A stretch of 64,000 nt of DNA from Maribacter luteus (GCF_009674825.1 NZ_WKJH01000018.1:124001-188000), one strand, 5' to 3'; numbered from the stretch's first letter, positions 1 through 10,573 are shown. Program-made: numbers and translations. The notes: a model not told the origin generated them from the letters alone.

Positions 1-58
1 GATTTCATGAATTGCACCATGACCTTTGTTCTAAAGAAGTATTCAATTCCATACAGAG

Positions 59-89
59 TTGGTTACGGCAACAACTTTAAGTAAATTTG
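59..89 (+). promoter_or_regulatory. Candidate Bacteroidota promoter of tilS-dsbD
   Basis: TTG at 59-61 and TAAATTTG at 82-89 are 20 bases apart. This fits the Bacteroidota housekeeping promoter pattern (-33 TTG, -7 TAnnTTTG). The box ends only five bases before the GTG start of tilS, so transcription would begin at or next to the start codon and the mRNA would be leaderless or nearly so. Seen by motif only. Confidence 0.5.
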
Positions 90-93
90 TACG

Positions 94-1398
94 GTGCGGA
101 ACCAATTCAGAATACATATCCAAGATAATTTTCCAGAACTGTTGCAAAACAGGTTTTTATTGGCCTGTAGTGGAGGGTTGGATAGTGTCGTACTTGCTCA
201 TCTATGTGCTCAAAATGAACTTGATTTTTCATTGGCACATTGTAATTTTAAGTTACGGGGTCAGGAAAGTGATAAAGATGAGCAATTTGTTAGGGAGTTG
301 GCCAAAGAATTGAATAAGACCTTATGGGTAGAACATTTCAACACAAAAGCTTATGTCAACGACCATAAGGTTTCCGTACAAATGGCCGCAAGGGAATTAC
401 GCTATACATGGTTTAAGGACTTATTGGCGGAACACGGACTAAAAACTTTGGTGACCGCCCATCATGCAGACGATAATCTGGAAACTTTTATTATTAACCT
501 CTCCCGTGGTACGGGAATTAATGGTCTAAGTGGCATACCTGCCAAGACGGATATGATTTCACGCCCTCTACTGCCTTATTCAAGAGCAGAGTTAGCAGCT
601 TATGCCGACCAAGAAAAGATCCAATGGCGCGAGGATCAAAGTAATGCGGAGAAAAAATATTTACGGAACAAGATCCGTCACGATATTATCCCTCTTTTGA
701 AGGAAACCCATCCAACGTTTCTACATAATTTTCAAACCACTCAAAAAAATCTGCAACAAATCGTTGATATCTCGGAAACACATTTATCCAACTTGAAAAA
801 AGAACTTTTTAGGAAAGAGAATGATGTTATTCGTATTTCAACAGCATCTTTAATAGCGCTTAATCCTATTAAGGCCTATATGTACGGGTTGTTCCATGTC
901 TACGGTTTTACCGCTTGGAACGATGTGGTGCAGTTGCTTTCGGCAATGAGTGGAAAGGAAATTAGATCAAAGACACATCGCTTACTCAAGGATAGGGACG
1001 ATTTACTACTTAGTCCAATACAACAAGATACTGAAGCATACTATGAAATAAATGAGGGTATAACCCAGATCAATACCCCTATTGGTCTTGTATTGGAAGA
1101 GGGTGTCATGATTTCTGCAACAGCCCCGAATATACTTTATGTAGATAAATCAACGTTAAAATATCCGTTGGTGTTAAGAAAGTGGCAAAATGGCGACTAT
1201 TTTTACCCGTTAGGGATGAAAGGCCGTAAAAAACTGGCCAAATTCTTTAAAGATGAAAAGATGGATGTTTTCGCCAAGGAAAATCAGTGGTTGTTGTGTT
1301 CTGACAACCAGATTGTTTGGGTCGTAGGTAAACGGCCAGATGAGCGATTTAAGATAACCCCGAAAACCAAGAACATTATAAAAATAATATTGAATTGA
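94..1398 (+). CDS. tilS: tRNA(Ile)-lysidine synthase TilS
   Basis: This 434-residue cytoplasmic enzyme uses ATP to attach lysine to C34 of tRNA-Ile(CAU), so that the tRNA reads AUA. The N-terminal PP-loop ATPase motif SGGLDS is at residues 26-31. It is followed by the family blocks AHCNFKLRG and TAHHADDNLET, and the C-terminal TilS substrate-binding domain (LRKWQNGDYFYPLGMKGRKK) is present. The start is GTG. I chose it because it leaves about 25 residues before the PP-loop, as is usual, and no ATG lies in frame before that motif. The gene overlaps dsbD by one base (TGATG), so the two are translationally coupled. Confidence 0.95.
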   Translation: MRNQFRIHIQDNFPELLQNRFLLACSGGLDSVVLAHLCAQNELDFSLAHCNFKLRGQESDKDEQFVRELAKELNKTLWVEHFNTKAYVNDHKVSVQMAARELRYTWFKDLLAEHGLKTLVTAHHADDNLETFIINLSRGTGINGLSGIPAKTDMISRPLLPYSRAELAAYADQEKIQWREDQSNAEKKYLRNKIRHDIIPLLKETHPTFLHNFQTTQKNLQQIVDISETHLSNLKKELFRKENDVIRISTASLIALNPIKAYMYGLFHVYGFTAWNDVVQLLSAMSGKEIRSKTHRLLKDRDDLLLSPIQQDTEAYYEINEGITQINTPIGLVLEEGVMISATAPNILYVDKSTLKYPLVLRKWQNGDYFYPLGMKGRKKLAKFFKDEKMDVFAKENQWLLCSDNQIVWVVGKRPDERFKITPKTKNIIKIILN

Positions 1399-3374
1399 TG
1401 AGACAATTTTTAGCATTCATATTCTTACTATTCACCAGTATGGCATTTTATGCACAGGATGATGAAAACCCTGTATCCTGGTCCCATGAGCTAAACAAGA
1501 TTAGCGACACGGAATTCGATCTGATCATTAAAGGGGATATTTTCAAAGGGTGGCACGTTTATTCGCAACATACAGCGGAAGGGGGGTCTTTGCCGAGTGA
1601 GTTTACATATGAAAAAGCAGGGATTGATTATGAATTGGTCGGGGAAACCAAAGAAAGTCCGACCGAGACAGCATTTAGCGATATCTTCGAGGTAGATGAA
1701 ACATTTTTTAAAAAGCAGGCGATTTTCACCCAAAGGGTAAAGTTATTGAACCCTGATGTTCGACAGATAGATGTGAACCTTTTTTATCAGGTGTGTAAAG
1801 AGGTCTGTTTGGCGGTGGATAAGGATTTTAATTTTGTGTTGGATGGTGGTGAGGCCGTTACCGTTGAAAAGCATGTCGATGAACGAAGTCTGGCCATGGG
1901 AGAGGCCTTGAAATTAGACCTTAAGAATAAGGATATACTAAAAGGAGGTAATGATCAGGACGAAGGCCAATCGAGTTTGTGGGTGGTCTTTGGATTGGGA
2001 TTCCTTGGCGGATTAATAGCGTTGTTGACGCCATGCGTATTTCCGATGATTCCGTTGACCGTATCTTTCTTTACCAAACAATCGCAGAATAAATCAAAAG
2101 GTATTGTAAATGCTGTTTTATACGGATTTTTCATTGTTCTGATATATTTTCTTTTGAGTCTGCCTTTCCATATTTTCGATTCGGTCGATTCTCAGATATT
2201 GAATACCATTGCGACGAATATTTGGCTCAACCTTGCCTTTTTTATCATATTCGTCTTTTTCGCATTTTCATTTTTCGGTTATTATGAATTGACCCTTCCG
2301 AGCTCTTGGGCCAACAAGATGGATGCAGCCTCTAACAAAGTGGGTGGGGGAATCGGAATATTCTTTATGGCCGTTACTTTGGCTATTGTTTCTTTCTCCT
2401 GTACTGGGCCTATTCTTGGCGGACTTTTAGGGAGTACCACACTCGCAGAGGGGGAAGTTGCCAATAACCTGACTGCTGGAATGACAGGTTTCGGGGTAGC
2501 TTTGGCCTTACCCTTCGCATTGTTCGCAATGTTTCCGGCTTGGTTGAATTCCCTTCCGAAATCAGGAGGGTGGATGACCACCGTAAAGGTCGTACTTGGG
2601 TTTTTGGAATTGGCCTTGGCCTTTAAATTCCTTTCCAATGCGGATTTGGTAGGCAACTGGGGCATTTTTAAAAGAGAGATTTTCTTAGGGGTTTGGATAC
2701 TTCTTTTTGTATTGTTGACCCTCTATTTGTTCGGTGTCATCAGATTTAAGCATGACGGACCCAAACAGAAATTATCATTGGGTAGAAAAATGACGGGATT
2801 TTTAAGTATCGCTGTTACCGTCTATTTGATATTGGGTGTTACAAAAATTTCCAATCTAAAGTTATTGAGCGGTTTTCCCCCACCTGATTTCTATAGTGTG
2901 TTTCAACAAGAAAGTGATTGCCCCATGGGTATCGATTGTTATAAGGATTTTGAAACGGGGTTGGCACATGCCAAATCGGTCAACAAACCCATTTTATTGG
3001 ATTTTACAGGTTGGGCCTGCGTAAACTGTCGAAAGATGGAAGAAAATGTATGGAGTGACCCGGAAGTATATCCTTTGTTGAAAGATGAGTATGTTTTGAT
3101 TTCACTCTACATTGATGATCGTAAAGAGCTCCCATTAGAAGAACAATTCGATTTTAAGTATGATAGTGGAAGGGTAAAGACCATACAGACCATAGGGCAG
3201 AAATGGGGTACGTTCCAAACAGTTAATTTTAATTCGGCCTCCCAACCATATTATGTGCTTATTTCTTCGGATCTGGAACTTTTGAACAGTGCCATTCAAA
3301 GTGCACCGAGTGATGAATACCGGGATTGGTTATTGAAAGGGTTGGAAAACTATAAAAAAATAGGATCTGAATAG
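1398..3374 (+). CDS. dsbD: Thiol:disulfide interchange protein DsbD
   Basis: DsbD carries reducing equivalents from cytoplasmic thioredoxin across the inner membrane to periplasmic disulfide substrates. The 658-residue product has a signal peptide (residues 1-19, ending AFYAQ) and an N-terminal immunoglobulin-like alpha domain. The CcdA-like membrane domain has redox cysteines at about C213 (LLTPCVFPMIP) and C335 (FSCTGP). The C-terminal thioredoxin domain has CVNC at residues 541-544. A TTG one codon upstream could also start, but the ATG overlapping the tilS stop is preferred. The N-terminal domain keeps the pair of cysteines in YQVCKEVCLAV. Full length for the family. Confidence 0.95.
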   Translation: MRQFLAFIFLLFTSMAFYAQDDENPVSWSHELNKISDTEFDLIIKGDIFKGWHVYSQHTAEGGSLPSEFTYEKAGIDYELVGETKESPTETAFSDIFEVDETFFKKQAIFTQRVKLLNPDVRQIDVNLFYQVCKEVCLAVDKDFNFVLDGGEAVTVEKHVDERSLAMGEALKLDLKNKDILKGGNDQDEGQSSLWVVFGLGFLGGLIALLTPCVFPMIPLTVSFFTKQSQNKSKGIVNAVLYGFFIVLIYFLLSLPFHIFDSVDSQILNTIATNIWLNLAFFIIFVFFAFSFFGYYELTLPSSWANKMDAASNKVGGGIGIFFMAVTLAIVSFSCTGPILGGLLGSTTLAEGEVANNLTAGMTGFGVALALPFALFAMFPAWLNSLPKSGGWMTTVKVVLGFLELALAFKFLSNADLVGNWGIFKREIFLGVWILLFVLLTLYLFGVIRFKHDGPKQKLSLGRKMTGFLSIAVTVYLILGVTKISNLKLLSGFPPPDFYSVFQQESDCPMGIDCYKDFETGLAHAKSVNKPILLDFTGWACVNCRKMEENVWSDPEVYPLLKDEYVLISLYIDDRKELPLEEQFDFKYDSGRVKTIQTIGQKWGTFQTVNFNSASQPYYVLISSDLELLNSAIQSAPSDEYRDWLLKGLENYKKIGSE

Positions 3375-3402
3375 CATGTAAACACATACATTACAAAAGA
3401 TT

Positions 3403-3429
3403 AAAGGCACCTTTCGAGGTGCTTTTTTT
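3403..3429 (+). terminator. Rho-independent terminator after dsbD
   Basis: A perfect six-base stem, GCACCT/AGGTGC, with loop TTCG lies at 3407-3422. A run of seven T follows, and an A-rich stretch precedes it. It ends the tilS-dsbD transcript. Confidence 0.85.
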
Positions 3430-3475
3430 ATTTACTAAATAACCCTATCTTTCAAATTGAACCCAAAACAAAATA

Positions 3476-5872
3476 ATGAAACGCATTAAGGTAATAGGTG
3501 TTGTGGTATTGGTGCTTTTGGTTGTATCTGCCATTTTCGCTGGTGTGTCCGTCCAGGCTTTATCACCAACTTACGAAGGTGAGAGTAAACTTTCAAAATT
3601 GTCACATGAGACCAAGGTATATTATGATTCCTACGGAATTCCGCATATCTATGCAGATAATGAAGACGATGCTTTCCGAACGTTGGGTTATGTACATGCC
3701 CAAGACCGTTTGTGGCAAATGGAGTTACTTCGGAGAATCGGTACAGGTCGACTTTCGGAGGTTTTTGGCAGTAAAATGTTGAATACCGATAAGTTCTTCC
3801 TATCCCTCGGGATAGATGAAGCAACTAAACAAACCGTGTCTGAATTGGATTTAAACAGTCCCACAGTTCGTTTATCCCAGGCATATTTAGATGGTATTAA
3901 CCAATTCATCGAAGAAGGGCCAACGCCTATTGAATTTTACTTGACCGGTATAGACAAAGCTCCTTTTCAATTAGAGGATATTTATAACACGGTAGGGTAT
4001 ATGGCATTTAGTTTTGCGATGGCCCATAAGACGGATCCCTTATTGACCAATATAAAGGACAAATTGGGAGCGGAATACTTGAAAGATCTTGATTTGAATG
4101 TAGATCCCAATACCGTTTGGATAAAAAACCATAAGGAAGAGTCGAAAGAAGCGCTACATAATTCCATTGCATCGTCCGTGACCAAAGCGTTGGGAGCCCT
4201 TTCCTTGCCCTTGATCGAAGGTAGTAATAGTTGGGTGATAGCCCCGGAAAAGACAAAGAACGGTAAGGTGATATTTGCGAATGATCCACATATCGGGTTT
4301 TCACAACCTGCCGTTTGGTACGAGGCACATATCAATACGCCTAACTTTGAGAAATATGGCTATTTCATGGGTGGAATGCCTTTTCCATTATTGGCCCATG
4401 ACCGTAATTTAGCGTATGGTATGACCATGTTCGAAAATGATGATATCGATTTTTTTTATGAGGAATCACATCCAACGGAAAAAGAAAAATACAGAACAAA
4501 AGAAGGATGGTCTACTTATGAAAAGGTAAATAAAATAATTAAGATAAAGGATTCTACTGATTTTGAATTCACCTATAGGAAAACGGTACACGGACCCATA
4601 TTGAACGGAATCGCAGATCAGGTAAAAGGGGAGCGGCCCATTGCCATGTGGTGGATGTTCACCCAGCATAAGAATGAGTTGATGGATGCTTTGTACGGAA
4701 TGACCCATGCAAGGAACAAAACGGAGTTTCAAAATGCCTTACCCAAAATACATGCCCCAGGTCTGAATATCATGTATGGTGACGCTGAAGGTAATGTAGC
4801 ATGGTGGGCATCCGCCAAAATTTATAAGGATGCGAACAGTGCTCATACAAAATTCGTTTTACAGGATACTTCCGATCTGAAGGCCCCGGAACGTTATTTG
4901 GATTTTTCTGAGAATCCTCAGGCGATAAATCCACCGTGGAACTATGTGTATTCAGCGAACAACCAACCCGATTCCATTGCGGGTATGCAATATCCGGGAT
5001 ACTATTTGCCGGAGAATAGGGCCAAACGAATTGTGGGGCTTTTAGAAGCTAAGAACGATTGGACCATAGATGATGTAAAAGGAATGATCAATGATGTGGT
5101 CTCATCGGTGAACCCTTCGATAATCACAGATTTAAATGGTGTTGTCAATAGGGAAGAATTGTCCGGTGCACAGATTTCGGTCTTGGACAAATTGTTGGTT
5201 TGGAAAGGGGAAAACAACCTTGATAATATTGAGCCGACTGTTTTTCATCGTTGGATATACTTTTTCCTCAAAAACACCTTCGTCGATGAGTTAGGTGAAG
5301 AAATGTTCGATCAATTCTTGTCTACCCACTTATTAAAAAGGACGATAGCCCCGATGGCCGCAAAAAATGAATCCATTTGGTGGGATAATATAGAAACGCA
5401 ATCTGTAGTTGAAACCAAAACACAGATTGTAACAGAGTCGTTTGTCCAAGCTTTTGAATATTTAGAGAACGATTTGGGAGCCGATAACGGAGCATGGACA
5501 TGGGAAAAAGTACATACATTGGAACATCCTCATCCCATAGGGCAGGTAGAAGCCTTACGGTCGTTTTTCAATGTAGGCCCGTTTCCCGTTGAAGGAACAA
5601 GGGAAGTAATAAACAATATGGCCTTCAATTATGATGGTGATGGTATGCACCATGTGACTGCGGGACCATCGACTCGTAGGGTCATTGATTTTTCGGATAT
5701 AGAGAACAGTATGAGCATATTACCAACAGGGCAATCGGGCAATCCGTTCAGTGAACATTATGACGATCAGGCTGAAATGTACGTGAAGGGTGAATTTCGA
5801 AAAATGTTGATGAATGAAAAGGAAATTAAGGAGACTTCAAAATCTTTACTTACATTTAAGCCTACAGAATAA
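3476..5872 (+). CDS. Penicillin acylase (N-terminal nucleophile) family amidohydrolase
   Basis: This 798-residue Ntn-hydrolase belongs to the penicillin/acyl-homoserine-lactone acylase family, which cleaves amide-linked acyl groups. An N-terminal hydrophobic segment (residues 5-25) exports it to the periplasm. The alpha-chain block [17 protein letters not shown] is followed by the spacer. The maturation site is GSNSWVI, with Ser250 as the predicted self-cleavage nucleophile that becomes residue 1 of the beta chain. Further family blocks are FANDPHIGF and [12 protein letters not shown]. The substrate cannot be told from sequence; quorum-signal or beta-lactam side-chain hydrolysis are only family precedents. 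It sits eight bases before yifB but after a terminator, so it has its own promoter. Confidence 0.9.
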   Translation: MKRIKVIGVVVLVLLVVSAIFAGVSVQALSPTYEGESKLSKLSHETKVYYDSYGIPHIYADNEDDAFRTLGYVHAQDRLWQMELLRRIGTGRLSEVFGSKMLNTDKFFLSLGIDEATKQTVSELDLNSPTVRLSQAYLDGINQFIEEGPTPIEFYLTGIDKAPFQLEDIYNTVGYMAFSFAMAHKTDPLLTNIKDKLGAEYLKDLDLNVDPNTVWIKNHKEESKEALHNSIASSVTKALGALSLPLIEGSNSWVIAPEKTKNGKVIFANDPHIGFSQPAVWYEAHINTPNFEKYGYFMGGMPFPLLAHDRNLAYGMTMFENDDIDFFYEESHPTEKEKYRTKEGWSTYEKVNKIIKIKDSTDFEFTYRKTVHGPILNGIADQVKGERPIAMWWMFTQHKNELMDALYGMTHARNKTEFQNALPKIHAPGLNIMYGDAEGNVAWWASAKIYKDANSAHTKFVLQDTSDLKAPERYLDFSENPQAINPPWNYVYSANNQPDSIAGMQYPGYYLPENRAKRIVGLLEAKNDWTIDDVKGMINDVVSSVNPSIITDLNGVVNREELSGAQISVLDKLLVWKGENNLDNIEPTVFHRWIYFFLKNTFVDELGEEMFDQFLSTHLLKRTIAPMAAKNESIWWDNIETQSVVETKTQIVTESFVQAFEYLENDLGADNGAWTWEKVHTLEHPHPIGQVEALRSFFNVGPFPVEGTREVINNMAFNYDGDGMHHVTAGPSTRRVIDFSDIENSMSILPTGQSGNPFSEHYDDQAEMYVKGEFRKMLMNEKEIKETSKSLLTFKPTE

Positions 5873-5880
5873 GACAATTT

Positions 5881-7416
5881 ATGCTTACAAAAGTTTTTGG
5901 AAGTGCCGTATTCGGGGTAGAGGCCACAACGATTACGGTAGAAGTCAATGTTGATAAAGGGGTAGGTTACCATCTCGTTGGTTTACCGGATAATGCTATA
6001 AAAGAAAGTAATTACCGCATTGCGGCCGCTTTGTTGAACAATGGTTATAAAATTCCAGGTAAAAAAATCACTATCAATATGGCGCCGGCCGATTTGCGAA
6101 AAGAAGGATCTGCTTATGATTTGACCCTTGCTGTGGGAATATTGACGGCATCGGGCCAGATACAGTCCAATAATTTAGACCAATACTTGATTATGGGCGA
6201 ACTATCATTGGATGGTAGTTTACAGCCTATTAAAGGGGCTCTTCCCATTGCCGTTAAAGCTCGGGAAGAAGGATATGTCGGATTCATTTTACCAAAAGAT
6301 AATGCCAAAGAGGCTGCTATTGTCTCCGATTTGAAGGTATATGGGGTGGAGAATATTAAAGAGGTCATCGATTTTTTCGACAAGGACGAACCTTTGGAAC
6401 AAACGATTGTTGATACCCGGGCGGAATTTTATAAGAATCTCGATTTTCCTGAGTTTGACTTTTCAGATGTAAAGGGACAGGAAAGTATAAAAAGATGCAT
6501 GGAAATTGCGGCGGCAGGAGGGCATAATATTATTTTAATAGGTCCACCAGGATCGGGAAAAACGATGCTTGCCAAACGATTGCCTTCTATTTTACCACCA
6601 ATGACACTGCATGAAGCCTTGGAAACGACCAAAATACATAGTGTTGTAGGAAAGATAAAGAATATGGGATTGATGAGCCAACGACCTTTCCGAAGTCCCC
6701 ATCATACCATTTCTGATGTAGCCCTCGTCGGTGGCGGGGCATATCCACAACCTGGGGAGATTTCCCTTTCCCATAACGGGGTTCTGTTCTTGGATGAACT
6801 TCCGGAATTTAAAAGAGGGGTGCTGGAAGTGATGCGACAACCTTTGGAAGATCGTGAGGTGACTATTTCAAGGGCTCGTTTTACGGTAACCTACCCAAGT
6901 AGTTTTATGTTAGTTGCCAGTATGAATCCCAGTCCAGGAGGTTATTTTAATGACCCTGATGCCCCTGTAACTTCTTCCCCTGCCGAAATGCAGCGGTATA
7001 TGGGTAAGATATCAGGGCCGCTTTTGGACCGTATCGATATCCATATCGAAGTAACTCCTGTACCATTCGAAAAACTTTCAGAAGACAGGAAGGGGGAGGG
7101 CAGTGTGGATATTCGCAAGCGGGTAACGGCAGCACGGGAAATACAGACCGAACGGTTTAAGGAATTGGAGAATGTACATTACAATGCGCAAATGAATACG
7201 AAACAGATTCGGGAGTATTGTAAGTTGGATGAGGCCTCAAAATCACTTTTAAAGAATGCCATGGAGCGATTGAACCTTTCTGCCCGTGCCTATGACAGAA
7301 TTTTAAAGGTGGCGCGGACTATTGCCGATTTGGAAAAGAGTGGACAAGTTACGGGAAACCATATCAGCGAAGCCATACAATACCGAAGTTTAGATCGGGA
7401 AGGCTGGTTGGGATAG
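5881..7416 (+). CDS. comM: YifB/ComM family Mg-chelatase-like AAA+ ATPase
   Basis: In naturally competent bacteria ComM is a DNA helicase that drives branch migration during integration of transformed DNA; in others the role is unclear. The 511-residue protein has an N-terminal Lon-protease-like domain (about residues 20-170). The Mg-chelatase AAA+ domain has Walker A GPPGSGKT at 221-228 and the Walker B/sensor block [12 protein letters not shown]. The C-terminal lid has the family motif [18 protein letters not shown]. Length and motifs are complete. It starts eight bases after the acylase stop, so the two are probably co-transcribed. Confidence 0.92.
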   Translation: MLTKVFGSAVFGVEATTITVEVNVDKGVGYHLVGLPDNAIKESNYRIAAALLNNGYKIPGKKITINMAPADLRKEGSAYDLTLAVGILTASGQIQSNNLDQYLIMGELSLDGSLQPIKGALPIAVKAREEGYVGFILPKDNAKEAAIVSDLKVYGVENIKEVIDFFDKDEPLEQTIVDTRAEFYKNLDFPEFDFSDVKGQESIKRCMEIAAAGGHNIILIGPPGSGKTMLAKRLPSILPPMTLHEALETTKIHSVVGKIKNMGLMSQRPFRSPHHTISDVALVGGGAYPQPGEISLSHNGVLFLDELPEFKRGVLEVMRQPLEDREVTISRARFTVTYPSSFMLVASMNPSPGGYFNDPDAPVTSSPAEMQRYMGKISGPLLDRIDIHIEVTPVPFEKLSEDRKGEGSVDIRKRVTAAREIQTERFKELENVHYNAQMNTKQIREYCKLDEASKSLLKNAMERLNLSARAYDRILKVARTIADLEKSGQVTGNHISEAIQYRSLDREGWLG

Positions 7417-7478
7417 TTGTATAGTTTAAAGTTTTAAGTATATAGTTTATAGTTTGAAAATTGAATATTTCAGTAGAC
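7417..7478. repeat. Degenerate A/T-rich quasi-repeat between convergent genes
   Basis: The spacer between yifB and the convergent ACT-domain gene is made of imperfect copies of TATAGTTT and AGTTTTAAG-like words, four or five in a row, over about 40 bases. No hairpin-plus-T terminator is visible. It resembles the low-complexity intergenic spacers found elsewhere in this window. Confidence 0.45.
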
Positions 7479-7877
7479 TTATTGATTTTCAGATAATTGG
7501 GTTAAGACTCCAATCGCTTTTTCTGCATCTTTCTTATCAACGAAAATATGGTCGTGATAATATCCGGCGATTACATTACAGCTTATATCATATTTGGTCA
7601 ATTCGTTAGAAAATGCTGCGGTTAAACCAACTGCATCTAATGAGGAATGGACTTTAAGGGTAATCCAAGAGGCAATAAAGTCATAGTTTAAATCGAGTTC
7701 ATCGGCTTTCCCTTTTTCCATAATGATCGTTGTTCCTTCTTTTTCTTCAAATTCACATATGGTATCATTTCGGTTAATTTTGGTCAGGTCTTTTACAGTT
7801 GCGAACACATAATCCCCATCGTTCAGGATTGGTTGCATACTTTTTATTAATCTGGATAAATTGGTTTCTCCTGCCAT
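7479..7877 (-). CDS. ACT domain-containing protein (COG3602-like)
   Basis: A 132-residue soluble protein made of two ACT-like halves. The C-terminal half contains [37 protein letters not shown], typical of a small stand-alone ACT family whose members are thought to bind amino acids or related ligands. No catalytic domain is present. The start codon overlaps the stop of the upstream membrane-protein gene by one base (TAATG), so the two are translationally coupled. The function is not known; regulation by amino-acid binding is a family-level inference. Confidence 0.75.
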   Translation of the reverse strand: MAGETNLSRLIKSMQPILNDGDYVFATVKDLTKINRNDTICEFEEKEGTTIIMEKGKADELDLNYDFIASWITLKVHSSLDAVGLTAAFSNELTKYDISCNVIAGYYHDHIFVDKKDAEKAIGVLTQLSENQ

Positions 7878-8116
7878 TAATGTTTTTGTTTATAAGTTAA
7901 GAGCGCTATGAGCGATACGGTGGCCCAAACGCCTTCGAGTAAGATAAACGGAATATATTCCATTAGAATCGAAGCTAAGCAGGCCAATCCTGCGCCCATT
8001 AAATTCAATAAAATAAACGATAGATCCTTGCTTTTGATTTTACCGGTTATATTGAGGATATAGGCAAGTAGTATTAGAAAAACACCGATAAAACCAATCC
8101 AGTCTGTCTTGTTCAT
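7877..8116 (-). CDS. CBU_0592-type small membrane protein
   Basis: A 79-residue integral membrane protein with three hydrophobic segments (about residues 7-24, 32-49 and 53-73) and a short basic tail. The block [17 protein letters not shown] and the following GLACLAS stretch match the small CBU_0592-like family of unknown function. It is the first gene of a two-gene minus-strand unit with the ACT-domain protein. Confidence 0.7.
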   Translation of the reverse strand: MNKTDWIGFIGVFLILLAYILNITGKIKSKDLSFILLNLMGAGLACLASILMEYIPFILLEGVWATVSLIALLTYKQKH

Positions 8117-8424
8117 ATGGGCTATTATATCAATGGTTTTTTGTCACCGCAATCAGTATTTGAACGCTTTAAGTGTTTGATAAAATTACTATTTTTTACC
8201 TTTATTATCCGTCGATATAGGAAAGGTTTTCTTTTGAAAACAATTTGTTGTCCCTGTCTGTGTTTAGAGGACTAAAGTGTACTTGTTTTGAATGCTTTTA
8301 GGCTAATTATCCTTATCTTAATACCCGTTAAGAAAATAGTGATCATTGTATGGGAATAGTTGGTTCAGTTGCAATTATTCCATGACATTAAACGGTACGG
8401 TTATTAGAGACAACGTAGATTCAT
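8117..8424. promoter_or_regulatory. Divergent control region upstream of the AraC gene
   Basis: These 308 non-coding bases lie between divergent genes. A 10-base imperfect inverted repeat, GGAATAGTTG (8353-8362) and CAATTATTCC (8372-8381), lies 43 bases before the AraC start, with one mismatch and a nine-base spacer. It is a plausible operator, possibly autoregulatory (inference). The only in-frame start options for the regulator are a TTG at 8425 or much later ATGs. Confidence 0.4.
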
Positions 8425-9357
8425 TTGCATACTAAAAAGGACATACCATTCCATCATTACTCCGAGACACATAAATATGTGAATATCAGGGATGGGCACC
8501 CGGTACTGTCAATAGACCCGAATTTCCCATTTGTAATTACCCAATTCGACTTGATGAGTAACAGGGCGCAAGCTGAAATACCCCATAGGCATGATTATTT
8601 TGAACTGATCTATTTAGAGGAAGGTGCCGGACAGCATATCATTGATTATGAACCATATGAAATTAAAACACCCTCCTTTTATTTTCTTTCCCAAGGGCAA
8701 ATACATTTTTGGAAATTAGAAAAAGGATTGGAAGGTAAGGTTTTGCTTTTTCCTCGGGAGTTTTTAATTCCTCCCGCTACAGCATTTAATCATGAAGGTG
8801 ATTTGGCAATTTTCAACAGTTTGAGTAAAGCACCCTGTGTTTGTTTAAACGATGAGAACCTTCCTAAGATATATGCTTTATTCAATGAAATCAATGAAGA
8901 ATACTTAAGAAAATCGGAGAGCAGTCTTTCCATGCTTAGAGCCTATGTACATATTTTACTTGTAAGTCTATTACGCATACATGCCAAAGATCAGCCGCAG
9001 GATATTTTGGACACCACCAATGCCATGGTTCGGCAATTCAGGCAACTTGTATCAGAGAACTATTTAACCGTTCGCTCTGTGCAGGAATATGCCGATTTAA
9101 TAGGTATTAGTGCAACGCATCTTAGAGATACGGTTAAAAAAATCACAGGATATTCTCCAGGACAACTTATCCGTCAGGAAATAATCTTCGAGTCCAAAAG
9201 GAGATTGGCCAATACAGAGTTGACCACAGCTGAAATTGGTTACACCCTCAATTTTGAAGACACCTCATATTTCAGCAGGTATTTTAAGCGTGAGACCGGC
9301 CAAAGTCCTTCAAATTATAGAGAAGAAGTTAGAAAAAAGTACCAAATAGCGAATTGA
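8425..9357 (+). CDS. AraC family transcriptional regulator
   Basis: This 310-residue regulator has an N-terminal cupin-type ligand domain (HRHDYFELIYLEEGAGQHII, about residues 50-75). Its C-terminal AraC/XylS double helix-turn-helix (about 205-303) includes the signature TSYFSRYFKRETGQSPSNYR. An in-frame TAG lies just upstream, so the TTG at 8425 is the earliest possible start. The N-terminal residues MHTKKDIPFHHY look like a natural start. It lies directly upstream of, and in line with, an exported metallo-hydrolase gene, which is the likely target (inference). A palindrome lies in each of the two flanking control regions. Confidence 0.88.
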   Translation: MHTKKDIPFHHYSETHKYVNIRDGHPVLSIDPNFPFVITQFDLMSNRAQAEIPHRHDYFELIYLEEGAGQHIIDYEPYEIKTPSFYFLSQGQIHFWKLEKGLEGKVLLFPREFLIPPATAFNHEGDLAIFNSLSKAPCVCLNDENLPKIYALFNEINEEYLRKSESSLSMLRAYVHILLVSLLRIHAKDQPQDILDTTNAMVRQFRQLVSENYLTVRSVQEYADLIGISATHLRDTVKKITGYSPGQLIRQEIIFESKRRLANTELTTAEIGYTLNFEDTSYFSRYFKRETGQSPSNYREEVRKKYQIAN

Positions 9358-9404
9358 TTCTCTATAAACCTTCACATTAGTTCCTCGAAAAGTACCATAC
9401 TTTC

Positions 9405-9422
9405 GGTAATAAGTGTATTACC
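9405..9422. promoter_or_regulatory. Palindrome before the metallo-hydrolase promoter
   Basis: A perfect seven-base inverted repeat, GGTAATA/TATTACC, with a four-base spacer lies 18 bases upstream of a TACCTTTG box (9441-9448) that could be the -7 element for the gene at 9482. No T-run follows, so it reads better as an operator than a terminator. Binding by the adjacent AraC protein is an inference. Confidence 0.4.
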
Positions 9423-9481
9423 TAATAACTACTAGGCAGATACCTTTGTTTCATAATCTATCAATTTAAATCATTGAAGAA

Positions 9482-10573
9482 ATGGAAACCAAAAAAACTA
9501 AAAACGTAAGGAAAACAGTAGGAGTAAAAGAAACGGTATCATTACTATTTTTAATCCTCTTTATTTTGAACACCTCTTTGTTTGCGCAAGAAAAGTTCGA
9601 TATAGAAAAAACAAAAGCTAAATACGCATCACGGGATTATGTGTATGGGAAATTACCTGAAAGCGGATTCAATTATTACAAAATAGGGGAAAACGCATAC
9701 TTTGTTCATGATAATTTTGAACATATGGTGTTTTTTGTAACGGACAACGGAGTTGTGGTAGTTGATCCTGTTCCTGGAGTTTCACCATATACTTTAAAGT
9801 TGATTCCACAAATTACGGATAAGCCTATTACCCACGTAATCTATTCTCACCATCACGCAGATCACGCACAAGGCGCTTATTTATATCCTAAATCCGCAAT
9901 TTTAATTGGTAATGAAACTATGACCGATTTCTTAAAGGCTGCCGAAGACCCTAAACGTCCGCTACCAGATGTTACTTGGAAAGATCAATATGTGTTGGAA
10001 ACAGGGGGATTACGATTAGAATTCAAAGATCTAGGAAGAAACTGGCATTCGCAAAAAGACATTATTATGTATGCTCCCCAGCAAAAAATATTGTTTGCAA
10101 TAGATATGTTTCACCCAGATGCTGCACCTTGGATTCACTGGGGAGAATCTTCAGATCCTGATTTTGCCTTTCAGTTACCAAGATATCTTTTAGATAATTA
10201 CGATTTTGAATTTGTAGTAATTGGTCATGAAAGAATTATAGGGACCAGATTTCATATGGAACAATACGAAGCTCAGATAAAAGATATGAAGAAAATTGTT
10301 TTTGAGGTAGCTATGTCTCCTGAATATCACAAGTTATTAGAGGAAATAACCCAAAGATACCACGGTTCCGCAGCTCACTACGAGTACAAAGAAAAAATTA
10401 TGACCGCGGCAGAACTTGGAGCTTCAAAATATATAATGAATTGGGCAGGAAAAGTGCGAAATGTGCGATTAAATGCAGTTGAGAATATTCAAACAATGTT
10501 TATGCATATGATAGTTTTAGATCCACCAATTAGGGAAATGCAAAAAATGAAGGGTAATGTAATAACCCATTAA
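9482..10573 (+). CDS. Exported metallo-beta-lactamase-fold hydrolase
   Basis: A 363-residue protein with a cleavable signal peptide (hydrophobic core LLFLILFILNTSLFA, cleavage near FAQ-EK). The MBL fold carries the zinc motif HHHADH at residues 123-128, with later candidate ligands in RNWHSQKD, IDMFHP and VIGHERI. Family members hydrolyse ester, lactone, thioester or beta-lactam bonds; nothing here fixes the substrate. It heads a three-gene plus-strand unit with DUF4405 and DUF3861 proteins, downstream of an AraC regulator. The arrangement suggests an inducible response to a small molecule (inference). Confidence 0.82.
   Translation: METKKTKNVRKTVGVKETVSLLFLILFILNTSLFAQEKFDIEKTKAKYASRDYVYGKLPESGFNYYKIGENAYFVHDNFEHMVFFVTDNGVVVVDPVPGVSPYTLKLIPQITDKPITHVIYSHHHADHAQGAYLYPKSAILIGNETMTDFLKAAEDPKRPLPDVTWKDQYVLETGGLRLEFKDLGRNWHSQKDIIMYAPQQKILFAIDMFHPDAAPWIHWGESSDPDFAFQLPRYLLDNYDFEFVVIGHERIIGTRFHMEQYEAQIKDMKKIVFEVAMSPEYHKLLEEITQRYHGSAAHYEYKEKIMTAAELGASKYIMNWAGKVRNVRLNAVENIQTMFMHMIVLDPPIREMQKMKGNVITH

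Noticed and set aside
1-93. Possible end or start of a neighbouring gene before tilS
   Set aside because: The plus frame is open from base 1 to 84 and short minus frames exist, but too little sequence is available to recognise a product.
59-313. 84-codon open frame on the plus strand over the start of tilS
   Set aside because: It overlaps tilS in another frame and has no family features; a shadow of the real gene.
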